DNA of 34,072 nucleotides, taken from contig JABMQW010000072.1 in NCBI GenBank assembly GCA_013203115.1, forward strand, positions 1 to 34,072, written 5' to 3'. This DNA comes from Fidelibacterota bacterium. Lineage in GTDB: Bacteria > Fidelibacterota > Marinisomatia > Marinisomatales > TCS56. Of this stretch, positions 20,280 through 29,100 are shown in pieces; position 1 is the first letter of the stretch, and each line of letters begins with the position of its first letter. The notes under the pieces are model-generated. The model was given only the letters and a program-made list of their open reading frames with translations. It did no database searches and had not been told where the DNA came from. Both the position numbers and the translations under genes were made by a program.

Positions 20280-21641
20280 TTATTTTCCGACACAAAAATT
20301 GCTAAAAATATTATTTATAATATCGTCCGCAGTTGTTTTTCCCAGTAGACGATCAATTGCATCGATTGCTTCCCGTAATTCGACTGAAACTAACTCAAAG
20401 GCCACTGCCGGTGATTGCAACAATACCGTCGCCTGCTTCAGGTTGGATTCGCAAACCGATAAAGCCTGAAATTGCCGAGCGGATGTGAGCATTAATTCGT
20501 CTGAAGTAGAGCTTGAAATTTGCATCGCTGATTTAATTCGTGTTTTTAAGCGATCCAATCCATCGCCGGTTTTGGCAGAAATATACAGTTGGCCTTCATC
20601 GTCAGTTGGTAAATTTCGTCTTTTATCGGTAGAAAGAGTATCGATTTTATTATAAACATTTAATAATGGTACAGAAGGGCGATAATTAAAATCGAACGAC
20701 TGGTTAAAACCAGGCGGTTCATATACAGCTAAAAGCAGGTCAGCTGCTTCGATTCGGATATGGGTGCGCCGGATACCCTCCAATTCAATTTCCTCCGTTG
20801 ATTGTTGCAGTCCGGCCGTGTCGACTAGATTGATAGGTACGCCGGCGAGGATCAAGGGATAATCAATGGTGTCGCGAGTGGTGCCCGGTGTTGCGCTGAC
20901 TATCGCTCGATCACTGTTGGTGAGGGCGTTTAACAGGGTTGATTTGCCTACATTGGGAGCACCAATGATGACTACATTGGCACCACGGGATAACAGTTTT
21001 CCTTGTTGATATGAATCAATAAGGGTTTGAAAATTCTTAACTAATGCATTTAATATGTTTTTAGCCCGTGGCAATAGATCCGGATTTAACTCATCTTCGG
21101 AAAAATCAAGCTCGAACTCTACTTCGGTTAAAAGGGAAATAATTTTATCACGCAGGTCAAATAGCCGTTCCGATAATTGACCGCGCAATAAACGCAGGTT
21201 CAACTGACTGCTTTCAACCGACTTGGACTGAATTAACCCAGCTACCGATTCGGCCTGTACCAGATCGAGCTTTCCGTTTAGAAAAGCGCGACGAGTAAAC
21301 TCACCCGGATCGGCGATACGTGCACCCAGGCGACAGGTTTCAGCAATAATTGATTCAACAATTACGGGGCTACCATGACAGGCTATTTCCACCACATCTT
21401 CGCCGGTGTAGGAGCCCGGCGCTTTAAAATATGTAATAACTACTTCGTCAAGTGCAATGCCCTGATTGTGGACAACAGTCAGGACAGCGGTGCGCGGAGG
21501 GAGGGTGGGTGCAGCACCATTTTCAGGTGTGCAGAGGGCGGAAGTGATCGTTTGCGCCGCTGGTCCGCTTAGTCTGACTACGGCGATCCCGCTTACACCG
21601 TAAGGAGTAGCTGTGGCAACAATGGTATCGGCTGCCACCAT
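20280..21641 (-). CDS. mnmE: tRNA modification GTPase MnmE (TrmE)
   Basis: MnmE is the GTPase partner of MnmG in wobble-uridine modification. The formyl-tetrahydrofolate-binding N-terminal domain begins at ADTIVATATPYGVSGIAVVRLSG. The G domain has Walker A GAPNVGKSTLLNAL, the switch PGTTRD, DTAGLQ and the NKID guanine motif. The C-terminus is FCVGK, the CxGK catalytic motif. The track start (21704) overlaps the yidC end. I prefer the internal ATG at 21641, 13 bases after the yidC stop, giving about 453 residues, the usual length. No good Shine-Dalgarno lies immediately upstream, so the start is moderately certain. Confidence 0.96.
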   Translation of the reverse strand: MVAADTIVATATPYGVSGIAVVRLSGPAAQTITSALCTPENGAAPTLPPRTAVLTVVHNQGIALDEVVITYFKAPGSYTGEDVVEIACHGSPVIVESIIAETCRLGARIADPGEFTRRAFLNGKLDLVQAESVAGLIQSKSVESSQLNLRLLRGQLSERLFDLRDKIISLLTEVEFELDFSEDELNPDLLPRAKNILNALVKNFQTLIDSYQQGKLLSRGANVVIIGAPNVGKSTLLNALTNSDRAIVSATPGTTRDTIDYPLILAGVPINLVDTAGLQQSTEEIELEGIRRTHIRIEAADLLLAVYEPPGFNQSFDFNYRPSVPLLNVYNKIDTLSTDKRRNLPTDDEGQLYISAKTGDGLDRLKTRIKSAMQISSSTSDELMLTSARQFQALSVCESNLKQATVLLQSPAVAFELVSVELREAIDAIDRLLGKTTADDIINNIFSNFCVGK

Positions 21642-21654
21642 AGGCGGGGTGGTT

Positions 21655-23382
21655 TTATTTACGACCTTTCCTTGACTTTTTTGCTGGCTGCGGCAGGGCG
21701 ACAACCGGTTGTTGTTGGGGAGTAAGGTACTTTTGCTGCAGGATAGTCAGAACATTGAATAAAGTGTAGTAAAGATTAAGACCGGAAGGGAAGTTATTAA
21801 ACAGGAGCACAAAAAAACCGGTCATGAAATATGACATGTATTTCTGTTGCCCGGAAGCCTGGGTTGGCATCATCTTCTGTTGTATAAACATTGATACACC
21901 CATAATAATCGGCAGAACGCTAATCTGGTCACCATAGATGGGGATAGTAAAAGGCAGGTAGAAAATTGTATCAGGGCTGGAGAGGTCTGTGATCCATCCA
22001 AAAAAGTAAGCGCCGCGCAATTCGATCGTTGACCTGAAAACCTGAAACAAAGAAATTAACAAAGGCATTTGTAACAGTAAGGGCAAACAACCCCCCAGTG
22101 GATTTACACCATGTTCTTTGTACAGGGCCATGGTGGCCTGGTTGAGTTTCTGAGGATTATTTTTATATTTTTCCTTTAATTCGGCAACCAAAGGCTGGAC
22201 AGCCTGCATTTCTTTGGCGGATGTATGGCTCTTTTTGGTAAGCGGATAAACAAGAATTTTTACCATTACTGAGAAGATTATTAAAACGATTCCATAATTA
22301 GGTATACTTTGATGCATTTTTGTTAATAAATATAAAACGCCTTTGGCAATTGGCCGAATGAATGACCAGCCAAAATTCATTATCCGATCGAGATTGACGC
22401 CCAGCGCCTTAACGCGTTTATATTCTAGCGGTCCCAGATAAATCTTGGTGTTACTGGGTTCACCGGCGGACTGATGGAGTGCCACGGAAAAAATACTGCG
22501 CTTTACTTTATTGCTGTTTGTGGAATATCCGCCAATTTCCGCCGATGGTGCCGGGTGATCAGGAATCAGGGCAACAACGAAATATTTCGTTCGTATAGCC
22601 ACCCAGTTGGTCTGACCAATCAAACGCTCCATCTTTAATTCCGCTTTGGCTTTGGGGGTGTGTAAGTCGTCACCAAGAGCAGCATAGCCCTTGAAATAAG
22701 TCAGATCATCTTTGAGATTTTTCTCAGTTACAGGCAATCCACCAGCCCAATGGAGTGAATACAGACCTTGTGAAATATAATCGGAAATTGCCGTTAGGTT
22801 GATATTTATATCTACCTGGTAAGTTTCGGGAGAAAATTGGAGTGTTTTTTCGATTCGCCGCTCATTATAATAAGTATAAAAAGTTAGTTTTAGCGGTTCA
22901 TCGTCTACGGAGTAGCTGGTTTGAGTGCCATCAAAAGACCAGATATTATTTAAATTAAGGTAGCTGCCATCTAGGGCAGAAACAAATGATATTAATAAAT
23001 TAGCGCTGTTTTCAGCAGATATTAATTCTACCTGAGTCGAGTCGTATTTCTGATATCTTTTTAAATGGAAAGAAGTAATAACGCCACCGTTTATATTCGA
23101 GATGACGGCTTGATAAAGCGGGTGGTCGATCGTAAGGATTTTTTCCGAACTGTTTGGTAGAGACCCAACAGCCTGAGATTCAGCAATAATTGGGATATTG
23201 GTGATAGTTGGTTTCAACTCTGATTGTTGTACCGTCTCAAACTGTTTTGGTGTGGTAGTATCAGTTGGCCGGGTTGTCGGCTCCAGGGCTGGTTTGGGAG
23301 GTGATACATATTCCATGTAGAGTGGCCACAGGAAAATCACCAGCGCGATCAGAAAAAAGGCTATTACGGTATTTTTATCCAT
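21655..23382 (-). CDS. yidC: Membrane protein insertase YidC
   Basis: YidC inserts proteins into the inner membrane, alone or with SecYEG. The 575-residue protein has the Gram-negative plan. An N-terminal membrane helix (about 6-24) is followed by a large periplasmic beta domain (about 80-325) and the conserved five-helix core from about 335 (YPLTKKSHTSAKEMQAVQPLV, NPLGGCLPLLLQMPLLISLF). The tail is basic (KKSRKGRK). The groove Arg of E. coli YidC (R366) aligns with Lys375 here (SVMVKILVYPLTKKS). Such a Lys is, as far as I recall, common in the FCB group. The gene starts 3 bases after yidD. Confidence 0.97.
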   Translation of the reverse strand: MDKNTVIAFFLIALVIFLWPLYMEYVSPPKPALEPTTRPTDTTTPKQFETVQQSELKPTITNIPIIAESQAVGSLPNSSEKILTIDHPLYQAVISNINGGVITSFHLKRYQKYDSTQVELISAENSANLLISFVSALDGSYLNLNNIWSFDGTQTSYSVDDEPLKLTFYTYYNERRIEKTLQFSPETYQVDININLTAISDYISQGLYSLHWAGGLPVTEKNLKDDLTYFKGYAALGDDLHTPKAKAELKMERLIGQTNWVAIRTKYFVVALIPDHPAPSAEIGGYSTNSNKVKRSIFSVALHQSAGEPSNTKIYLGPLEYKRVKALGVNLDRIMNFGWSFIRPIAKGVLYLLTKMHQSIPNYGIVLIIFSVMVKILVYPLTKKSHTSAKEMQAVQPLVAELKEKYKNNPQKLNQATMALYKEHGVNPLGGCLPLLLQMPLLISLFQVFRSTIELRGAYFFGWITDLSSPDTIFYLPFTIPIYGDQISVLPIIMGVSMFIQQKMMPTQASGQQKYMSYFMTGFFVLLFNNFPSGLNLYYTLFNVLTILQQKYLTPQQQPVVALPQPAKKSRKGRK

Positions 23383-23385
23383 AGT

Positions 23386-23574
23386 TTAGAGGGGATCATA
23401 CCCACCGGTGTGGTAGGGGTGACATTTTGATAATCGTTTAAGTACAAGCCGGGAGGCGTTAAAAAAAGAATATTTTTGGTAAGCATCCAAGGCATAACTA
23501 CTACAAGTCGGATAAAACCGGCAACTACTTCCGAACACCGGCGATAAAATAAGCTTATAAATGCGAATAAGCAC
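23386..23574 (-). CDS. yidD: Membrane protein insertion efficiency factor YidD
   Basis: YidD is a small membrane-associated protein thought to aid YidC-dependent insertion. The core GSSCRFYPTCSSYALDAYQKYSFF and RLSKCHPYHTGGYDPL is diagnostic, with its three conserved Cys. The track gives 62 residues from a GTG at 23574, with no Shine-Dalgarno. The same frame stays open upstream almost to the rpmH stop and reads like protein (HFRFVALIDQALRTIVSVL). The true start may therefore be an unusual codon (CTG or ATT) further up. rnpA, normally between rpmH and yidD, does not fit in the 62-base gap. Confidence 0.9.
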   Translation of the reverse strand: MLIRIYKLILSPVFGSSCRFYPTCSSYALDAYQKYSFFNASRLVLKRLSKCHPYHTGGYDPL

Positions 23575-23636
23575 TGAGACGATTGTCCGCAGTGCTTGAT
23601 CAATTAAAGCTACAAACCGAAAATGGTTTTTAATAA

Positions 23637-23771
23637 TTATGCTGATAGAACCTTACGTCCTTTGGCGCGCCGTCGGCGCAATACATTTCTACCTCCGACT
23701 GTAGCCATGCGAGCCCGGAATCCATGCCGGTTCTTACGTTTTCTTCTGCTTGGTTGAAACGTTCGCTTCAT
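23637..23771 (-). CDS. rpmH: 50S ribosomal protein L34
   Basis: L34 is a small, very basic protein of the large ribosomal subunit. The sequence [44 protein letters not shown] is typical. The track frame begins at 23861, but the ATG at 23771 is the real start: it gives 44 residues and follows a GGAGTG Shine-Dalgarno. It is the first gene of the leftward unit and diverges from dnaA, as in many bacteria. Confidence 0.97.
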   Translation of the reverse strand: MKRTFQPSRRKRKNRHGFRARMATVGGRNVLRRRRAKGRKVLSA

Positions 23772-23948
23772 TTTCACTCCATTTTTAGCCCACGAAAATA
23801 AATAAAAAGGTTTAATAATAACAATATAAATACCAGCCGACCAATTGTGGATAATAATCACCCAAACCGATGAATAATCTGCCTAATTGTCCTTTGTACC
23901 GAATGTTGAAATGTCGGTAAATTATACTGTAGCCTTTGTGTATAACTT
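23772..23948. other. rpmH-dnaA divergent gap: likely oriC
   Basis: The 177-base gap holds a perfect DnaA box at 23846-23854 (TGTGGATAA) and another at 23937-23945 (TGTGTATAA). A one-mismatch box (TGTGGACAA, 23948-23956) spans the dnaA start codon. All three have the same orientation. An AT-rich run (about 23794-23833, AATAAATAAAAAGGTTTAAT...) lies next to the first box and could unwind. Gene strands diverge here, leftward on one side and rightward on the other, as expected at an origin. Few boxes are present, so further elements may lie elsewhere, for example at 12.8-13.1 kb. Confidence 0.65.
23815..23844 (-). promoter_or_regulatory. Probable rpmH operon promoter
   Basis: On the minus strand TTGGTC (23844-23839) is followed after 18 bases by TATTAT (23820-23815; five of six). 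It reads toward rpmH. The perfect DnaA box at 23846-23854 sits directly behind the -35, so DnaA binding could influence it. Confidence 0.5.
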
Positions 23949-25310
23949 GTGGACAACTTAAACATTACCTACGAAACCGTTTGGGAAAACACTAAAGAAA
24001 TGCTGCGGCATTCGGTGCCGGATCAGGCCTATAGTACCTGGTTTGAACCAATTAACCCAATTGCACTCACCGATAGCGAGCTAATTCTTGAAGTCCCCAA
24101 CCAATTCTTTTTCGAGTGGATCGAAAGTCATTATACGGCTTTGATCGAACGCACCCTCTGGAAAAATTTACAGTCGGAAATAAAAGTAAAATATACAGTT
24201 TCACCGGAAAGCGGCCAGGTTGGTCTTGATATCGCCGGAGCGCCCCTGACTCCTAAGCCAAAGCCACCACAGGAACCGCCGCAACTGAATTCACGGTATA
24301 CTTTTTCTGCATTTATTGAAGGTGCCAACAACCAGTTTGCCCGGGCGGCGGCCACCTCGGTAGCTGAGACCCCCGGCCAGCCAAACTTCAACCCGCTGGT
24401 TATTTACGGGGGTGTTGGATTGGGGAAAACACACCTCTTGCATGCCATCGGCAACCACATTGCCCATCTGCGCCCCGAGTTAAAGATAATTTGTGCTACC
24501 AGTGAAAAATTTACACTCGACTTTATTTCTTCAATTCAGAAAAACAATACGGTAGAGTTTTCACGGAAGTATCGCAGTGTCGATGTGCTGTTAATTGACG
24601 ATGTCCAGTTCTTCCAGAACAAGGAACAGACCCAGGAACAATTTTTCCATACCTTTAATGAATTATATCAGTCCGGCAAGCAGATTGTCTTAACAGCGGA
24701 TCGCTATCCCGGCGAGATGAGCGGCTTGCAGGATCGGTTATTGTCCCGGTTCCAATCCGGGTTGGCAGTCGATATCCAGCCACCGGATTTTGAAGTGCGT
24801 GTAGCGATCCTGATGGCTAAGGCCGAAGAAAACGGTCTTGACCTGCCCTACGATATCGTGGAATTCATGGCTACCCATATCAAAAACAATGTCCGCGAAC
24901 TGGAAAGTACAATTATTCGCATCCTGGCCCATTCTTCGCTCACCAATCGAGAGATTGATATGGCGATGGTCAAACAGGCGGTTAAGGATCGGCTGGGTAA
25001 ACAGTTTATATCGGAATTGACTATCGAAGATATTATTGGCCGAGTGTCAGAAGCCACCAATCTGACGGAGGAGGTGTTGATCAGCGCCAGCCGCAAAAAA
25101 CCACTGGTTGAAGCCCGCCAGGTAGCTATTTATCTATGCCGTGAAATAATAGGCACGCCGCTGGTTGAACTTGGTTTGCATTTTGGCGGTCGCGATCACA
25201 CCACCATTCTGCATGCCTGCCGCACGATCGAGAAACGCAAGAAAAAAGAACCGCGGATCAAACAACTGGTAACCAAGCTACAGCAGGAACTAACCTTTCC
25301 CTTGACTTAA
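23949..25310 (+). CDS. dnaA: Chromosomal replication initiator DnaA
   Basis: DnaA binds DnaA boxes, melts the origin and helps load the DnaB helicase. The 453 residues show domain I (VWENTKEMLRHSVPDQAYSTWFEP) and a short Pro-rich linker. The AAA+ domain has Walker A VIYGGVGLGKTHLLHA (about 153-168), Walker B VLLIDDVQFF (about 213), sensor LTADRYP and the arginine finger region LQDRLLSRFQSGL. Domain IV carries the DNA-binding signature FGGRDHTTILHACRTI (about 411). The GTG start at 23949 gives the expected N-terminus; it lies inside a near-perfect DnaA box and has no Shine-Dalgarno. A TATACT at 23923-23928 could be its -10. Autoregulation by DnaA is likely. lexA follows. Confidence 0.98.
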   Translation: MDNLNITYETVWENTKEMLRHSVPDQAYSTWFEPINPIALTDSELILEVPNQFFFEWIESHYTALIERTLWKNLQSEIKVKYTVSPESGQVGLDIAGAPLTPKPKPPQEPPQLNSRYTFSAFIEGANNQFARAAATSVAETPGQPNFNPLVIYGGVGLGKTHLLHAIGNHIAHLRPELKIICATSEKFTLDFISSIQKNNTVEFSRKYRSVDVLLIDDVQFFQNKEQTQEQFFHTFNELYQSGKQIVLTADRYPGEMSGLQDRLLSRFQSGLAVDIQPPDFEVRVAILMAKAEENGLDLPYDIVEFMATHIKNNVRELESTIIRILAHSSLTNREIDMAMVKQAVKDRLGKQFISELTIEDIIGRVSEATNLTEEVLISASRKKPLVEARQVAIYLCREIIGTPLVELGLHFGGRDHTTILHACRTIEKRKKKEPRIKQLVTKLQQELTFPLT

Positions 25311-25331
25311 TTGCTTTTTCCGGTGTACTAT
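25302..25331 (+). promoter_or_regulatory. lexA promoter (TTGACT-18-TACTAT)
   Basis: TTGACT at 25302-25307 overlaps the last codons of dnaA, and TACTAT follows 18 bases later at 25326-25331. Transcription would begin around 25338, only about five bases before the lexA ATG. The mRNA would be nearly leaderless, in line with the absence of a Shine-Dalgarno. Confidence 0.5.
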
Positions 25332-25342
25332 TTCTGTACGCC
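25322..25342. promoter_or_regulatory. Candidate LexA operator GGTGTAC-N7-GTACGCC
   Basis: Two 7-base arms (GGTGTAC and GTACGCC, one mismatch from a perfect dyad) surround a 7-base centre, over the lexA -10 box and ending at the ATG. LexA usually represses its own gene through such a dyad. The motif is not the E. coli or B. subtilis box. Assignment rests on position and symmetry. Confidence 0.45.
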
Positions 25343-25936
25343 ATGTTCCTGACCAAGAAACAGACCGAAATTCTGCTCTATCTGAAAACCTATATTAGCG
25401 ACAACGGGTTTTCGCCCACCTTCGATGAAATCGCCCTTCATTTCGGTTTCAAATCCAAGGGAACCGTATATAAACATATCAAAGCGCTTAAAGTAAAAGG
25501 CGCTATATCACAAGCCTGGAACCGGGTGCGCGGGATTGAAATTGTCGACGATGAACCTCAAAACACCCTGCCGGTTCTGGGGCTTGTAGCGGCCGGCCAA
25601 CCAATTGCTGCCGTTGAAAACCCGGAACAGATTCATGTCCCCCCGGAATTTATATCCCAAGGCGAACATTATGTATTGAAAGTCAGTGGGGAATCCATGA
25701 TTGACCAACATATCGCCGATGGTGATCTGGTGGTAGTAAACCGTTATCGCACCCCACGGGACGGCGATACGGTAGTGGCCCTGATCGATAATAGCGATGC
25801 TACCATTAAAACATTGTACCGACGTGAGGAACTAGTGGAACTGCGTCCTGCCAATAAGGTAATGGAACCCCAGGTGTATAATCGGGAACGGGTTTCTATC
25901 AATGGCGTTGTTGTTGGGGTTTTGCGCAAGTACTGA
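25343..25936 (+). CDS. lexA: SOS regulator LexA
   Basis: LexA represses DNA-damage genes until RecA-ssDNA triggers its self-cleavage. The N-terminal winged helix (LTKKQTEILLYLKTYISDNGFSPTFDEIALHFGFKSKGTVYKHI) is followed by a peptidase S24 domain. The Ala84-Gly85 cleavage site is in LVAAGQPIAA, the catalytic Ser118 in VSGESMID and Lys156 in DATIKTLYR. All are intact, so it should respond to damage. At 197 residues it has normal length. It begins 32 bases after dnaA on the same strand, with its own promoter overlapping the end of dnaA and a dyad that could be the autoregulatory operator. No Shine-Dalgarno is seen. Confidence 0.96.
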   Translation: MFLTKKQTEILLYLKTYISDNGFSPTFDEIALHFGFKSKGTVYKHIKALKVKGAISQAWNRVRGIEIVDDEPQNTLPVLGLVAAGQPIAAVENPEQIHVPPEFISQGEHYVLKVSGESMIDQHIADGDLVVVNRYRTPRDGDTVVALIDNSDATIKTLYRREELVELRPANKVMEPQVYNRERVSINGVVVGVLRKY

Positions 25937-26001
25937 AACAGTGCGCCCGATCACAGCGCTTTCCCATTGATTCGGGGCTTTAATATTTTCCAATCAAATT
26001 C

Positions 26002-26031
26002 TTGACACTAAAATCTACTGTTGTATATATT
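26002..26031 (+). promoter_or_regulatory. Promoter of the giant secreted protein gene
   Basis: A consensus TTGACA at 26002-26007 is followed by TATATT at 26026-26031 (18-base spacer) or TATATA at 26024-26029 (16 bases). The leader of about 90 bases ends in a very strong Shine-Dalgarno, AAAGGAGG (26116-26123), five bases before the ATG. This suggests high expression. Confidence 0.7.
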
Positions 26032-26128
26032 GGGTTCACTTATTCACTAATGGGAGGGGTGTAATGCACCCCAATACGGTTATTGCGGTAAAGATTTCAA
26101 TTGAAAAAAAAACCTAAAGGAGGTTTTT

Positions 26129-29100
26129 ATGTGGCGCAAGCTAACAGTAATCTTAGTAGTATCTTGTTTGACTTTTGGTTTTGCACTTGACAACCAGACC
26201 CAGGTTATCAGCGAAGATAACACTGAAGTCGGGTTACTTAAAGCCAAGTTAGAAAGTGGTGCAGATTTAACAGCACAGGATAAAATTGCAATAGAGGAAC
26301 TGGGCTTATTGGAAACCACGGTTGCAGCAGGACCGTATACGTTTTCAGTTTCCCGGACAACCTACTTAACAGAAGACTTTGAAACTTGGCCCCCCACGAG
26401 TTGGACGCTTGATCCAGCCACAGGAACCGGCGCCTGGCTTCAAGATAGTGGTGATGACTATGGACCCGGATCAGCTCAAGAAGGAACATATTGTGCGTTT
26501 TTTAATGACTTTGATTATTCTTCTGGAACCACCGGAACAATGACATCGCCCGCGATAGATCTATCATCAGCCACAGCACCAAGGTTGGCGTTTTATTATT
26601 ATGATTCTGGAGGATCCGATGTCGTAATTGTTAAGGGATCCACAGACGGAACAACCTTTACCGACCTGCATACTACGCCATCAACAGTTACGCCATGGAC
26701 TCAAACTGTTGTTGATCTATCTGCCTATGTTGGTAACAGCACAGTTTATATCCAGTTTTATGGATCAAGCGTTTGGGGCACATCAAATCCCCATATTGAC
26801 AATTTTTCCGTAGAAGAAGCACCAACCGATCCGATCATTTCCGTATCCAGTGATTCGCTGGGTTTTGGAATGGTCCCGCCGGGAATGGCTGTGGATCTGA
26901 TTTTAACAATTACCAATGTCGGCGGTGACACCCTCAATATCACCGATATTGCAAGTGATGAGGCCGCCTTTACGGTTGATGTTACTACTGGTGTTGTGGA
27001 AGTTGACAGTTCGCTGGATGTAACAGTTACTTTTACCTCATCAACGCCGGTACGGACCGACTTTGCCGGCACACTGACAATCACCTCTGATGCCGCTTCA
27101 TCCCCGGATGAAGTTCTGCTAGGTGGCGATGCTGCCCCCACCAGCGGTGGTCCCGATACCTTCGGTTACGAATGGGCTAACAGTTACGATGCCGCCGGAC
27201 CGACCTATGCCTGGATCGATACAACCGGTGCTCTGAACCGCGTCATCCAGGGTGATGACATGCGCGGCGAGGTAACCCTGCCGTTTGATTTCTATTATTA
27301 CGGTGCCTGGTACAACAATTTCTGGTTGACTTCCAATGGCTGGGCCGGCTTCGGTGACGACCCCGGAACATCGTCCTATATTAACTACACTATTCCTTCA
27401 ACCAGCGGTGTGGAAAACATGGTCGCGGCCTTCTGGGATGACCTGAAAACAGGTCCTTCATACCATGGTGATATTTATACCAAGGTTGTTGGGACAGAAC
27501 CAAACCGACAGTTTGTTGTCATCTGGCAAGACGTATATCGTTCCTATTCGGCTATAGATGATTGGGTAACCTTCGAGATTATTCTTGAAGAAGGTACTAA
27601 CAATATTACCCTGCAGTACTATGATGTGTCTTTTGGTAATGCTACCTACGATGGTGGCTTATCCGCAACTGTTGGGATTGAGAATGCTGACGGTGATGAC
27701 GGTTCGCTGTATCAATATCTTGGTGACCCACAACTGGTTTATGATGGTCTGGCAATTGAATTTGTCGCACCCCCGCCACCAGTGTTACCGGTTGTTGATC
27801 TATCCGACGATGTTATTGATTTCGGCGGAATTCACCTTGGCCACCCGGCTGACTTTGTGCTGAGCGTAAGTAATGTTGGCGGAGCAGACTTGAATGTCTC
27901 CGATGTAACCAGCAGCAATGCAGTCTTCACAGTGGATGTTACTTCCGGTGTTGTTGCGGTTGGTGCCGATCTTGATGTCACGATAACATTCGACCCGACA
28001 GCCGAAGTTGCCGATACCGCAAATCTTATTATTACATCGGATGCGGCCTCTTCACCCGACACGGTGGTTTGTTATGGTCTTGGTTTACCGGCAATACCGG
28101 CCGATTATTTCATGACCGGATTTGAACCTGACGGTTCTTTGCCAGAAGGTTGGACTTCTGAAAATCAAAACGCTGCCTCATTCCGGCACCATAGCGGCGC
28201 CTACTCACGCTACTTCAGCGCCTGGGGTTCACCACCGCAATATATGATGTCTCAGCGCCTGGATCTGAGTACCGGCACCCACAATGTGTACTTCTGGTGG
28301 AACGAAACGGGTCTGCTCAACGATGACAGTTGTGTTGTTGAAATGTCTGTTGACGGTGGTCTCTGGACCGAAGTTGGCGTTGTTGGTGGTGGTGACAACG
28401 AAGCCTGGACATTTGAAACACTGTCACTCGGCACACCGGAATCCGACGATGTTTTTGTCCGCTGGACTTATCACCAGGGAACCGGAACCAACAACAGTTA
28501 CTACCTGGATGATATTGCCGTACCGCCGGTCTATGTCCCGCCAATGAGCTTGTTCTTCTCGGAATTCATTGAAGGCGGATCATATAATAAAGCGTTTGAG
28601 ATATACAATGGCATGGGCGCTGACGTTGATTTAGCGAACTATCTTGTGCTGGGTAATTATAATGGAAATCCATTCAATGATACCTTGAGATTCCCTGTTG
28701 GAACTATACTAGCAGATGGTGATGTCTATGTGGTTGCTAATGACTTGGCAGATGCGGCTATCATCGCTGTTGCTGATTCAATTATTGAAAACCCATATAC
28801 AACAGGAACATCCTATATTGCTAGTTTTAACGGTGATGATGTTCGTGGCTTATTCCATATTGTTGGTACCGATACTACACTCATCGACCTCTTTGGTCTG
28901 CATGATTTAGTAGATCCCGGTTCTGGTTGGGATGTTGCTGGCGTTCCTGCTGCAACTAAAGACCACACCCTGGTTCGTAAAGCTGACGTTATTATTGGCA
29001 ATATAGACTGGATGGCTTCCGCCGGTACAAATGCCGATGATTCTGAATGGATTGTTATGCCGAAAGATCATCTTCGCGCATTAGGGTCACACCCTGATAT

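Noticed and set aside
21467-21475. DnaA-box-like TGTGGACAA within mnmE
   Set aside because: Single, one-mismatch site within coding sequence and without neighbours; expected by chance.
23364-23603. 79-codon frame overlapping yidD
   Set aside because: It is a shifted frame of yidD; the other frame has the diagnostic CRFYPTCSSYA motif.
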